From positions 39,985,463 to 40,049,462 of the forward strand of contig JALMGJ010000005.1 of the NCBI GenBank assembly GCA_023362775.1: DNA of 64,000 nt. The letters run 5' to 3'. Made by a program: the position numbers and the translations under genes. This DNA comes from Charina bottae. Its lineage: Eukaryota; Chordata; Lepidosauria; Squamata; Charinaidae. Positions 46,699 through 57,536 of the stretch are shown here, in pieces. Numbering within the stretch: the first letter of the stretch is position 1; each line of letters opens with the position of its first letter. The notes beneath the pieces are model-generated. The model worked only from the letters and a program-made list of their open reading frames with translations. It had not been told where the DNA came from and ran no database searches.

Positions 46699-47342
46699 CG
46701 CGGCAGGGAGGCGCTGCTGGCCCGGGACACGGCGCTGTCGGAGGCGGCGCAGGAGCGGCTGCAGGGGCTGCCGCGGCTGGAGATGGCGCTACTCCGCGGC
46801 ATCCAGGTGCTGGGCGCGGGCCCGGGACGCGAGCGGCAGGGCGGCACAGGGCGAAGAGCCGCCTGCTCTCCCCTTGGCCGCCTCCGGTCCGAGCCTGGCT
46901 TGGCTCCCCCGGCCGCCGCAGGGTTCGGGTTAGCAGGGGGAGAGGACGCCAAACGGCGGGGTGGGGGGATTGATGGGGCGGGAGGGTGCACCCGGAGGGC
47001 CTCCCACGGCCACTTCTCCAAGGCGGGTTGCAGAGCGCACGCTGCGCCCACGGGAACGCCTGGTCCCTCTGCTCCCACCAGCTCCACCACCAGCCCCAGC
47101 AGCACCGCCCGCCCCGTCCTGCCGCCCGGCAAACCTCCGCCGGCTCCGTCCCCCTGCCGCCACCACCACCGCCCCGGCCAGGCACCCTGCGCTGCCCTGC
47201 CGCTCACATCCCAGGCCCGCGCCCTCGCCCAGCACCTGGATGCTGCGGAGCAGCGCCATCTCCAGCCGCAGCAGCCCCTGCAGCCGCTCCTGCGCCGCCT
47301 CCGACAGCGCCGCGTCCTGGGCCAGCAGCGCCTCCCTGCCGT
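46699..47342. repeat. Inverted repeat 1 in the family B copy 2 core
   Basis: Arms at 46699-46835 and 47215-47342 are inverted near-copies (GGAGGCGCTGCTGGCCCGGG against its complement). Each arm reads as an open, leucine/alanine/glutamate-rich stretch (such as ALSEAAQERLQGL), which looks like a duplicated piece of coding exon. The source was not identified. Confidence 0.7.
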
Positions 47343-47343
47343 G

Positions 47344-48130
47344 GCTTATTGGGGCGGGTGGGAGGGCGCGGGGGAGCCGCACAGGCGCCGAGGGGGGCGG
47401 GCCCGGTGGCGGAGGCCCGGGCCGCCCGCCCGCCCCACCTGCCTGCTTGCCTGCCTGCTTGCCTCCCTCCGCGAGGCCCCCCGCTGCCTTCCTGGGATCC
47501 GGGCACACTGGAGAGGTCCACGGGGCAGCATCGGGGCTTTCTCGCCCTCTCGAGGCTCGGCTGCAAGGGAATGGGGGGAGACCTCGCGGAGGGAGGGAAG
47601 CAGGCAGGCAAGCAGGTGGGCAGGGCGGGCGGCCCAGGCCTCCGCTGCCCCCCTCGGCGCCTGTGCGGCTCCCCCGCGCCCGCTCCGCCCGGCCAGACAT
47701 GCCCCGCTCTGGAGGCCGGGCTCGCCGAGGAGGACCATGACTGCATGGATTATTGGGGTGGGTGGGAGGGCGCGGGGGAGCCGCACAGGCGCCGAGGGAG
47801 GCGGGCCCGGCGGCGGAGGCGGAGGCCCGGGCCGCCCGCCCGCTCCGCCCGCCCGCCCTGAGGGGACCCACCCGGCGGTGGCTCCCCTGAAGCGCGCCGC
47901 TTGTCGTCGCCGCCCGCCTCTTTTCCCGCCCCCCATCATGTCTTTGGCCCGACGCCGGCGGGCGGAAGTGGCAGCCCCGCCCGTGCCGAGTGGCGGTAGC
48001 GCAGCCCCGCCACCACCCTTTCTCTCCAGCTCGGATCCCGGGGAGGCAAGCAGGCAGGCAAGCGGGCGGGGCGGGCGGGCAGCCCGTGCCTCTGCCGCCG
48101 GGCCCGCCCCCTCCCACCCGCCCCAATAAG
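47344..48130. repeat. Inverted repeats 2 and 3 in the family B copy 2 core
   Basis: A segment TATTGGGG(C/T)GGGTGGGAGG plus about 100 bp occurs directly at 47346 and 47749 and inverted at about 47580-47700 and 48035-48127. So the right half alternates one unit in opposite orientations. Confidence 0.7.
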
Positions 48131-48323
48131 CCATGTGATTGGCTCCCGCCCGCAAACCCCGCCCCTTCCATGTGATTGGCCCCCGCCCACAAACCCCGCC
48201 CCCTTCCACGCGATTGGCCCCTGCCTGCAAACCCCGCCCCCTGGCTCTCGAGCATTTAAAAATGTGCACGAGCATGTCAAAATGGCTCCCGGCATAAAAA
48301 GTTTGCCGACCCCTGCCCTACCC

Positions 48324-48640
48324 TTATCATGACAGCCATGAACAGCTGCTGAAAAAAATGCCTTTATTCCAACTGTTAGAATCAGTCCTTTAAGCACATG
48401 GATGATCTTGACGTGAGAAGAGTCTCATGTGACAAAGTGGTGTGTCAATGGTTCTGGGGCAGATATCATGTCTATAGCTTTAGTTGTCAGTCCATTGCTA
48501 AAAATAAAGTTCTCACAAGTCATGTTAAAGTCCTGTGATTTCATGGACATGTCCACCCACTGTACTTGGCAACAGTACAGAAGTGATTAACTATTGTCTT
48601 CTTCCAAGATGTTTTTTGACTTCCCAGCATAGCCCAGAGC
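48324..48640. other. Unassigned non-coding DNA
   Basis: Nothing recognised. Confidence 0.5.
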
Positions 48641-48649
48641 ATTGATATT

Positions 48650-48825
48650 CCATAATTTTATTGAGACTGTTGTTTTGCCATCTTGGATTTTATATTTATA
48701 TTTTTATAATGAATCTGTTTTTATGATATTTTAATCTTTTATTATCTTAATTTGATTGTAAACTGCCCAGAGTCGTTTGCCGAGATGGGCGGTGAAGAAA
48801 TGTGAGAAATAAATAAAAATAAATA
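48650..48825 (+). mobile_element. L2-type LINE 3' end
   Basis: AT-rich 3'UTR, then GTAAACTGCCCAGAGTCG, GAGATGGGCGGTG and an (AAATA)n tail. Confidence 0.75.
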
Positions 48826-48902
48826 GTAGCCTCCCATCTAAGTACTAATCAGGGCCAAACCTGCTTAGCTTTTGAGCACAGACAAGATCAGACAAGGTTG
48901 GC
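48826..48902 (-). rRNA. 5S rRNA-derived fragment (pseudogene or 5S-SINE head)
   Basis: On the minus strand the order of blocks is that of vertebrate 5S rRNA: TCTGATCTTGTCTG, AAGCTAAGCAGG (A-box region), then TTAGTACTTAGATGGGAG (C-box region). About 77 bp with many substitutions. The first 25-30 bases and the 3' end of 5S are absent. It abuts a LINE tail in the opposite orientation. Not a functional gene. Confidence 0.8.
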
Positions 48903-51195
48903 TTTCTTTTATTAGATAATTCGGGCTTCTAGCATTATGTGAGTGGAGGAAAAAAGACTATTCTCTACTTATTTTCTCCACACTGCACATTAATTTATAA
49001 ATCCCAAATCTCTGCTGCTTTTTCTTAAAGAAATGGTCTTCCCATCCCTTGATTGCTTTAGTTACCCCTGTGACTTCTTCAACCCAAGAAATCTTGATAG
49101 TGAGAAATTCAGGACAGATAAAAGAAGGTATTTCTCCACACAATGTATAGTTAACCTTTGCTATTTGCTAACAGAAGTTGTGCAGTAATTTACAAAACTT
49201 TTAACGCTCATTAGACAAATGAAGGGGACAGCAACATTTTCATATGGTAGAAAGAATCACATTCAAATTCATGTGATTTGTGCTGACAACAAAATATAAT
49301 TTAAACAATTAGAAATAATAAAAACAGGTAAAATCTCACAGGGTTTGCTTGTTATTTCAGCCACCTTTACTTTTAAAGCATCAAATACACATTGTGGAGG
49401 TCGGTGTTGCTATCTGGTGGTGTTGGGGGTGATGTGGACATCATGTTGCCAACCCTTGGACACCATGGACACCATGCTGCCAACCCTTGGAAAAATACTG
49501 TACATGGAGGATAAGGATCCTTAGTTTCTTTCAGATCAGAAAGAACATACATCTGAATAGCAGTCACTGGAACACGTTGCTCTCGTGTTCTGCTTGAACA
49601 GTTGAAAATAAGATTCTGGGCTAGAAAGGCCTTTGATCTGATTCAACAAGACTCTTCTGCTCTTAAAATGCTAAGTGATACATTATCCTTTCCCTAACAA
49701 TCCCAAGCACAGAATTTGTCTTTGTTGCCTTCACATTGACTTGATATTTTTATTGACTATCCATCACAGGCCCAAGAACTCCTTCATATCAGTGAGTCTT
49801 AGCATCAGTTTATAGGTGTGGACAGAATTTGTTTAGCTTCAAAATACATCACCTTATACTGAATCTTACTTTCACTGAATGGAATAGATTAGTTACATGG
49901 ATGCCCTCTCTCCTTATTTATGTTGATAGCTGCAATGTCTAAAGTAGAAGTTGATTTCCTTCTTCCTCACAACAAAAGCTACGTATGCTGGAGCGTCCTT
50001 TTGTATCAGGAAATAATCAATCTTGTTGTATGCCATTACTTCCTTCCTGAGGCTACATTTTGTAAAAAATTGGAAAGCTTTACAGGAATATTATTCCAGT
50101 CTTGTCACCCGCTGAGGATTTCAGGAATGAAGTACAACACAGAGTTGTACTTCATTCACATTCACTGTGTTTAAAGCCTACTATTTATTATTCATGTTCA
50201 ATCATTAGCAACTGCTACAAATTTTCCAAAGTTTGTCATTCCAATGGCTCCTTACAGAGGAGAGAGGTACATTAAACTTAGGCAAAAAACCAAACAAATC
50301 AAAATCACTCTCTCCAGTTTAGAAAATATGCTTATTGAAAATAAAACTGTTCCAAAGATATAACTTTGTTTATTTGAAAACATGCCTTTATTTGTGTAAT
50401 ATACAAAATTTTAGATATTAATTCTAAACATGTTTCTACTCACCTGAAAATAAAAATCACTGAACTCAGTAAGGACTATTTCTGAATGAATAATAAAATA
50501 AATAAAATAAAAAATAAATGCACTGGATTGCCTTTAGATGTATATAGGATTGCATTATAGTGTTCTATCACTCTTCCTTTTCAAAATAAATTTTATGGAT
50601 TTAATGATATAATATATTCCACTTTAGATAATTTGAAGAAGAAACAGTAAAACCATGATTTTAGTTATAAACATTTCATTTACATTGTAAAGCTTTAAGC
50701 AGGCTTGATCATTTCACCTTCTAATTTTGTTTAAAGGTTAGCATATAAGCAAATTTCCTTCAAATAATTTTTAATTCAAATGTTTTCTCTTTGTAAAACT
50801 TACCAAGTTATTAATACGCTTTTTAAGATTTATCTGCAGCCCCCCACAAAATTCCTCCCACTTTTAACATATTCCTGAGGAGTTGCTTTTCCTTTCTTAC
50901 CAATTATTTACCAAATTCGTATATCTCATAATTTAACTTGCAGTTTAAAATGTCATCCTGCTTCTTTATATGATTGTCCTTTATATTTCTCTCTTCTCGG
51001 GATAGTTCTCAACACACACAGAGTTGATTTTTAGGAGAATCAGAGTTAGATTTTCAAGTGTTATCATTCTAATGTTCAAAGAAAATAATATTGCGATCAA
51101 CTATTAAATGAGATTCTTTGAAATCCAACCAGTTGCCTGATGTTCCAATATAACAAGGTCATTCTTATTTTTATGTTATTAAAGCATTATTCTAA
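48903..51195. other. Unassigned AT-rich DNA
   Basis: No coherent gene. AAATAAAATAAA-rich text near 50490-50520. A scrap of SINE type 1 tail (GGTAAAGGTTCCCCCC) lies near 51202. Confidence 0.5.
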
Positions 51196-51224
51196 AGATA
51201 GGTAAAGGTTCCCCCCACACAATA

Positions 51225-51520
51225 TAAGGAAAGCCCTACTAGATCACACTAACAGTCCTTTTGTTCACTATCTGGTTTCCCACTATGATCACCTAAATGA
51301 TTTTTGGAAGTCCCACAGCAGGACATGCAGGCAATAGGCCTCTCAGTATTGATCCCCAGAAATTGATATTCAGTCATATATTGTCTCTGAAGCTGGCAGT
51401 TGCTTGCAGCTATCCTATTATTTTCTTAGCCATGTGCTGGAATCCTATTCTGGTTCCGTATGTGGAAGGCATAGTAGTTAATCTAGTCTTTATTTGTGGC
51501 CACAGCAAAAACCCACAGAG
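51225..51520 (+). repeat. Ancient interspersed repeat, 5' portion
   Basis: Contains GAAAGCCCTACTAGATCAC, GGACATGCAGGCAATAG and CCAGAAATTGATATTCAG, recognisable as a very old amniote repeat that also appears (another part) at 59.3-60.1 kb. I do not recall its database name. Confidence 0.45.
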
Positions 51521-52040
51521 TATTTCTTTTTGCTTAGTAGTTGGCTAATTAGCTCAGTCTCAGAAAACAGAACTAGAGATATGCTTGATGTTTAATATGT
51601 GCAAAAGGACTTATTTAAGTCAGGGCAACATACTGTATTTAACAGACATGGACATATCCTGTTATTTATACCAGTGTTTTCAAATCCATCCAATCAAATT
51701 CTCCCCTACCAATTGCTTCCCTAACATCTGATCTGAAAAGCTGGAAGATGATCCAAGGAAGACTTTGAAGGTCACAGGGAAGAAATGGAAGGGGAAGTCC
51801 TATTGCCCAGTTCATCCTTCAAACTTTACTCCTCCTTATTGGACTTTTTACCTTCAATCCACTGAAAATGGGAAATCTGCTACCAAATTTTGGCATAGCA
51901 AGCTTCGGGGATTCCTCAGACTGCCAAACAGGGGTTGGCAGCCCATGTGGCCTACAAACAATGAGGTGCCAATTGTTAATGTATACAAATGTGTATCTGG
52001 CTTTCATCGCTTTTCTTTGGATGCACAGTTTCATCTTTGA
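51521..52040. other. Unassigned non-coding DNA
   Basis: Short frames only. Confidence 0.5.
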
Positions 52041-52044
52041 GCTT

Positions 52045-52351
52045 ACTTAAAATAGGCTGACCATACGTCCCGTTTTGAACGGGACAGTCCCGTTTTTCAA
52101 ACAATTCTTGACCATCCCATCTTTTTAAGAAAAAAAGCCAATTTGTCCCGTTTTTTAAAGTTGCAGCGTGTGCACGCCCCCCACCCCCTGCCCCCCGCAT
52201 GTGCACGCATGCCCCCACCCCCCGTGCCTCGCCCCCCCACATGCATGCCCTGCCCCCCACGCACACGCACCCCACGCACACGCACCCCACGCACGCACCC
52301 CCCTGCACGCTCGTTTTTGCCTCAAGGAAATATGGTCAGCCTAACTTAAAA
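52045..52351. mobile_element. hAT-like MITE with a GC-rich CACGC core
   Basis: The element proper is 52053-52343 (291 bp). Ends TAGGCTGACCATA / TATGGTCAGCCTA, perfect 8-bp TSD acttaaaa on both sides. The core is a C-rich run of CACACGCAC-type units (52170-52310), so apparent frames there are composition artefacts. Confidence 0.9.
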
Positions 52352-52704
52352 CCTGGAACAGATTTTATCCAAAGCATTTATGAACTACTCCTATTAAAAT
52401 GTTAGTGATTTTAAATCACTCCTAGAAGAAGCTTCATGGGCCAAAGCTGCATCACTTTTGTAAATGCACTTCAAAAGTATTACAGTGCTGTTTTGGTTCC
52501 CTACTCTCCAAAAGTATTTGGACTGGAGTGAGAGACTGCCGTTTGTTTAATAATGTAAAGCCTATCTTGTGTGTTGGGAGGAGATAAGGGCTGTTTATCA
52601 GAAAGGCAGAATGAGGAAAAGAGAAAATAAAAGCCAGCACATCCATTCTTTACAGACTGCAAAACTGATTTTCATGCACAATGAAGGTATTCACAGTTTA
52701 AATA
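52352..52704. other. Unassigned non-coding DNA
   Basis: Nothing recognised. Confidence 0.5.
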
Positions 52705-53157
52705 CTCTAGTGCAAGGGTCGGAAATGGCGGCTCGCGAGCCAGATCTGGCTCTTTGGCCCCTTGACTCTGGCTCTCTCTCTCTCTCTCTGCCGCCCGACA
52801 TCCGGAAAGCCGGTCTCCGGAAGCAGCAGGCTTCAGCCCGCCTCTCTGCTCTCCTTTGGAGCGCGCTGATTGGTGGAGGCTCAGAAGGAAGGACACCTCC
52901 ACCAATCAGCGTCTCTGTTTCTTCTCCAGGAGAAGAACCCTGGAGAAGAAACAGAGATGCTGATTGGTGGAAGCTCAGACGGAAGGATGCCTCCACCAAT
53001 CAGCGTCTCTGTTTCTTCTCCAGGAAACCCCGCCCCCTTCCACGCGATTGGCCCCCACCCGCAAACCCCGCCCCCTGGCTCTCAAGCATTTCAAAATGTG
53101 CACGAGCATGTCAAAATGGCTCCCGGCATAAAAAGTTTGCCGACCCCTGCTCTAGTA
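52705..53157. mobile_element. hAT-like element, family B copy 3
   Basis: The element proper is 52713-53149 (437 bp). The flanks ctctagtg/ctctagta match in 7 of 8 bases. Ends and subterminal text are as in copies 1 and 2. The core is different again: a CT run, then three alternating-orientation copies of a CTGATTGGTGGAGG-containing unit (about 52866-53025). Confidence 0.88.
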
Positions 53158-54084
53158 CATTAGTGAGCCCTGTTCCATGTGTATGAAGAAATTCAATTAA
53201 TTCATTTTACCATTTATTTAGGTTATATATGCATAACATGCCGATATTTGGGGTACTTACATGCACACACAATCACATTCAGGCAGAGTATTTCTGTATG
53301 TAAAATGAGAGGGCTGCAGTAATTGTCTGCACAGATTTAAGTCAAACGTATGACTCTAGAACTCTTGACACCAAGGCACTGAAGCTCTAGTTCAGAATGG
53401 CACAAGGACATCACTTTAGGATCTTCTGGAAAAAAGAGAAGCCCCTCAAAACTTAGATAAATAATAAAGAGCAATGATTTTTTTTAAAATACATATTTTT
53501 TTAAAGAAACACTATGAAACAAAGGCCACAGTGCAAAAAAGACCAAGTATTTTTCCACCAGTCATGTTTAAGAAATCTTTATCTTTAACTTAAAGATCAA
53601 AGGAATATTTCTACATATGTATTTACTTCAAACATGCTTGAACTACATTTTCCAAATAAATTAGTTTCTTAATAACAAACTATTTTTCTAGCTTCAAGAA
53701 ACAGATCAGTGTCCATGCTACCAACTAGAATATGTAGCATAATGCAATACAACAAAATGATATAACATCAAATTTAGGCATCTCACAAAGGGGATGGCCA
53801 GCTCATAGGCAGCGGTGGCAGAAGTGATAATTCAAGGGTAACTTTAAGTAATAACGTGGAGAGTTCTGTTTCTATAAAGTACTGAGTAAAATAAATATTT
53901 TTCTAGATTGTAATAGTCACATAAGTCAAAGCCCACAAAAGAAAATGAAGAAAACATGTGCATATTGCTTCATTATTTAGTTGTTAATTAGTAATTAATG
54001 TCATTTTATTTTCATACAAGCAGTGAAGGTAGGAAGAGTTGCTCAACGGTACCTGTATACTTGATTTATTTCTGTGAAATATAT
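53158..54084. other. Unassigned AT-rich DNA
   Basis: No gene evidence. Confidence 0.5.
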
Positions 54085-55337
54085 ACCGCTATACTCGATT
54101 TATACTTCACAGAGAGCACAAATAATTGTTAATGGAGATCTAACAAAACATGTGAGATACAAAAAGGAACAAGACAAGGCTGCCCATTGTCCCCTCTCCT
54201 GTTTATTTTGGTTCTTGAAATACTGAATAGAAACATAAGATGGGATGAGAGGATTGTGAGAGTAAAGATTTAAAAAGAGACGTATAAATTAAGAGCTTTT
54301 GCAGATGATTTGGTGCTGGTTCTAGAAGATCCTTTAAAGGGAATTAAAACATTAATGAATAAATTAAAATAATTTGGTGCATTAGCAGGCTTTAAGATTA
54401 ATAAACAGAAGACGAATATGTTAGCAAAAAATATGAAAATGCAAGATCAAACAGAATTGATAGATAAAATGGGTTTCAAGCTTGAGAAGAAGGTAAAATA
54501 CTTGGGTATCACTATGACAAATATGAATTGTATGTTATTTCAAAATAATTATGTTAAGACACAGAATGAAGTTTAAAAAGACATGTTCAGATGGAAGAAA
54601 ATATCATTGTTATTGTTGGGAAAATCTCTGTGATTAAGATGAATGTTTTACCTAGAATGTTATTTTTGTTTCAGACAATACCTGTTTTGACAACTGATGC
54701 ACTGTTTAAACAATGGCACAAGGACATATCTAAACTTGTATGGCAGAGGAAAAAACCATGAGTTAAATATAAGGTGTTATAAGATGCAAAGGAAAGAGGA
54801 GGATTGGGTTTACCTGATTTGAAATTATGTTTTGCAGCTTGTTTTTCAGTTTGGATGAAAGAGTGTTGCTGAGAAATATAAGGCTTTTGGAGTTAGAAGT
54901 ACATGATCTGAGATTTGGGTGGCATGGATATTTGTGGTATGACAAAGTTAAGGTTAATGTAGATTTTAAAAATTATGTCAGACATGCCATATTGAGAATT
55001 TGGAATACATACGAATTCAGATTGTGCCCGAAAACACCTTTATGGCTCTCAGCACAAGAAGCATTTTATAGACGAGAAATGATAAGTAAACATAAATGGT
55101 TAACTTATTGTGAGATATTAGAATTCTTTCAAGGGGAATGTAAAATAAAATCAAGAGAAGATTTGGTAGCAGAGGGCTATACTTGTCAATGGTTTTCTTA
55201 TGTAAAATTATTAGAAAGGTTTAAAGTAGAAAAAAAAATATGATTTTTAATACTGTAAGACTGAGTTTGAAATAGAACTGTACAAATGATGTACATGTAA
55301 TTGCTAAAATGTATAAACTTTTATTGAAATTTGAAAC

Positions 55338-55627
55338 AAAAGAAGAACAATGTATTGTCGAAGGCTTTCACGGCCGGAGTTCAATGGCTGTTGTGGGTCT
55401 TCCGGGCTGTGTGGCTGTGTTCTGGAAGTTGTGGTTCCTAACGTTTCGCCAGCATCTGTGGCCAGCATCTTCAGAGGGCAGGAGCACAGATAGAGAGATT
55501 TTGCTTCTATCTGTGCTCCTGCCCTCTGAAGATGCTGGCCACAGATGCTGGCGAAACGTTAGGAACCACAACTTCCAGAACACGGCCACACAGCCCGGAA
55601 GACCCACAACAGCCAAAAGAAGAACAA
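55338..55627. mobile_element. PLE termini in inverted pair, inside L1
   Basis: The insert is 55351-55614 (264 bp), with a perfect 13-bp TSD aaaagaagaacaa (55338-55350, 55615-55627). Arms of about 105 bp (about 55373-55488 and 55507-55614) are inverted copies. Both hold CTGAAGA and GAAACGTTAGGAACC, a hammerhead-like layout, but stem II between them pairs poorly (GCCA/TGGC only). Probably a PLE family different from the one at 14.3 kb. Confidence 0.8.
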
Positions 55628-55633
55628 GTGAAA

Positions 55634-55648
55634 GAATGAATGAATGAA

Positions 55649-55679
<31 letters not shown>

Positions 55680-55682
55680 AAT
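55634..55682. repeat. (AATG)n/(AAAT)n run
   Basis: GAATGAATGAATG grading into AAATAAATAAAT inside the L1 relic, perhaps the tail of a tiny LINE/SINE insertion. Confidence 0.85.
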
Positions 55683-55758
55683 GGGCTAAAAATTTTGGTT
55701 ACAATATATAAATGGAACAATGGGAAAATAGGTGTTTGAAAGAATTGAAATTTACATT

Positions 55759-56006
55759 ATTTTATTTATTTTCTATCCCACCTTTATTATTTTTATACAG
55801 TAAATAACTCAAGGTGGCGAACATACCTAATACTCCTTCCTCCTCCTATTTTCCCCACAACAGCAACCCTGTGAGGCGAGTTGGGCTGAGAGAGAGTGAC
55901 TGGCCCAAGGTCACCCAGCCGGCTTTCATGCCTAAGGCGGGACTAGAACTCACAGTCTCCTGGTTTCTAGCCCAGCACCTTAACCACTAGACCAAACTGG
56001 CTCTCT
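55759..56006 (-). mobile_element. tRNA-derived SINE (type 3), minus strand
   Basis: Read on the minus strand: head AGAGAGCCAGTTTGGTCTAG, TGGTTAAGGTGCTGGGCTAG (A-box region), GTGAGTTCTAGTCCCGCC (B box), then GGGTGACCTTGGGCCAGTCA and CAGCCCAACTCGCCTCACAG, tail TTGAGTTATTTACTG and AAAATAAATAAAA. The flanks acattat/atattat suggest an imperfect TSD in the L1 relic. Confidence 0.9.
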
Positions 56007-56879
56007 ATATTATGTTATAACCTTAAAGAGAATTTTTATAAAATGATGTATTGTTGGCATATGTCACCAGAAAAATTGTCTAGAATGTATAAAGGTATAA
56101 ATTTTCCTTTGGGGGAAAATGGGCGGTGATAGAAATTAAATAAATAAATAAATAAATGTACCTCAAATCTATGTTGGAAATGGAAACAACATGAGGGGAC
56201 ATTTAATTATGCTTGGTGGATGTGTAAAAAAGCTAAAAAGTTTTGGATACAAATACATACACTAATTCAGAGGATTTTAAAGATTAATATGCAATTAAAA
56301 CCACTTTTCTTTTGGGATTGATGGACAAAGAGCTGGAAAAAAAGTCATGGAACGTTGTGTTTATATATAACTGCAGCAAGATTATTATATGCACAAAAGT
56401 GGAAAGATTCAGCCCTACCCACAATGGAGGAATGGTTGGTGAAGATGATGGAACTTGCAGAGATAGCTAAATTGACTTCATTGATTAGAAAGACAGTATC
56501 TATGTTTATTGCTGACTGAACACCCCTTATAGACTTTTTGTATGAAACATAAAAAAAAATTAACTTATGATTTATAGTTTTGATGATTAGAAAAAATAGA
56601 TAATAGAAAAAAAGAGGTTTTTTTCTTGTAACCATAGAGTAAGAGGTAATTTTGTATTATTACTTGTAATTGCTGTAAAGAAAATTAGAAGCTACTTCTT
56701 TCTATTTTGTTTCATTCTTTCTTTTTGCACTTTTGGCTTTTTCTTTCTTTTCTTTTCTTTCCTTTCCATTTTTTCTTTTCTTTCTTTCCTTTTCTTTATA
56801 TTAGTTCTTGTTAGTTTTTATCTTTCTTTCAAAATACTTAATAAAAATTATACTTAAAAAAACGGTGGCTATGTGGTCA

Positions 56880-57182
56880 TGGAAACTGGTTGGCTTTCTT
56901 CTTCCGTTTTGGCTTAACTTGGAACTTGTACATTAGTTTGATCTGTTTCACAGTCAGCCACTGGCCACTTCTTTGCTGTTATAATGGAACTTTTCCATCT
57001 CCTTATACTAATAATATAGTCAATTTCATTTCTGTATACTCCATCTGGTGATGTCCATGTATATAGGTGACATTTTGGTTGTTTGAAAACTATGTTAGCA
57101 ATAAAGAAATCATTTTATTGGCAGAAATTAATAAGTGGTTTTGCTTCATTTTTTTTGGTCAGAGAAAGAGACTTAGAAAGGA
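56880..57182 (-). mobile_element. RTE/Bov-B LINE endonuclease fragment
   Basis: On the minus strand a reading near 57070-56900 gives YTWTSPDGVYRNEIDYI, then RWKSSI..AKKWPVADC, the conserved end of the Bov-B endonuclease (SPDG..N.IDYI...ADC.SDH). The expected SDH is degraded (CETDQ). Neither RT nor 3' end is present. A dead fragment. Confidence 0.75.
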
Positions 57183-57189
57183 TCCACCC

Positions 57190-57263
57190 TAATTTATTTT
57201 ATTTATTTTATTAGATTTATATTACCGCCCATCTCCCCCAACGGGGACCCTGGGCAGGCGGTA
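57190..57263 (-). mobile_element. L2-type LINE 3' tail
   Basis: On the minus strand: GCCTGCCCAGGGTCCCC, GGGGGAGATGGGCGG, then an AATAAAATAAATAAAAT tail. Confidence 0.75.
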
Positions 57264-57264
57264 A

Positions 57265-57383
57265 AAAGAGATGGGAGATTTGTACTTTCAGACTTGAACG
57301 ATTCTGTTAACGTAGCCTTACAATAAAGTAGAATTAGTTCATCTTGTCATGTTTCCTGTCAGTTCTACTTGGACGGCTGACAA
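57265..57383 (+). repeat. LTR-like segment
   Basis: TTTCAGACTTGAACGATTCTGTT, then CCTTACAATAAAGTAG (polyadenylation-type signal) and an end near ..GGACGGCTGACA: the same layout as the decayed LTRs near 2.83 and 40.4 kb. Confidence 0.45.
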
Positions 57384-57536
57384 CAATTCATTTCATCTTT
57401 CACTATGCTGAGTTTTCCCATGTTCGTGTTTTTTTCCATTCCACATTCCCACTGCAATTCTGTCTTTGCAGCTTCAGATTTTCTTTTCCTGTATGACAAC
57501 ATCAGCAACTAGACACCCCGAAGGCATTATTCTAGT

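Larger units (their letters stand above)
46538..48323. mobile_element. Large GC-rich hAT-like element, family B copy 2
   Basis: The element proper is 46546-48315 (1770 bp), with a perfect 8-bp TSD ccctaccc (46538-46545, 48316-48323). The left end CAAGGGTCGGAAATGGCGGC and right end AAAGTTTGCCGACCCCTG match copies at 3.6 and 52.7 kb. The core is built of several nested inverted repeats of very GC-rich, CpG-rich DNA. It encodes no transposase, and its long frames arise from stop-poor composition. Confidence 0.9.
54085..56520 (+). pseudogene. L1 ORF2 reverse transcriptase and C-terminal domain relic
   Basis: Across broken frames: [17 protein letters not shown] text near 54170-54205, AFADDLVLVLEDP near 54298 (catalytic FADD), then a GFKI.KQKT-like block and YLGITMTN near 54500. 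The longest open piece, 54827-55243, carries DLRFGWHGYLWYDKVKV and KTPLWLSAQEAFYRRE, the L1 C-terminal region. The frame resumes past the insertions with HMWW/CKK-like and GLMDKELEK-like text near 56210-56340, and EEWLVKMMELAEIAKLTSLI near 56430. The stop is at 56517-56519. Many stops and shifts. Confidence 0.8.
54085..56862 (+). mobile_element. L1-clade LINE relic with three later insertions
   Basis: A 5'-truncated L1 ORF2 and 3'UTR. The coding relic occupies 54085-55350, 55628-55758, 56007-56107 and 56159-56560. It is interrupted by PLE termini (55351-55614), a SINE (55759-56006) and a short LINE tail (56108-56158). The 3'UTR is pyrimidine-rich (CTTTT runs, 56700-56830) and ends in AATAAAAATTATACTTAAAAAAA. 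Confidence 0.82.

Noticed and set aside
46645..48255. Long open frames on both strands (494 codons plus, 441 codons minus, and several others)
   Set aside because: They overlap on opposite strands in very GC-rich, palindromic DNA inside a TSD-flanked transposon. Stop codons are rare by composition, and no domain is visible apart from the duplicated exon-like arm.
52143..52405. Proline/threonine/histidine-rich frames
   Set aside because: Translation of CACGC-type simple repeats in a MITE core.
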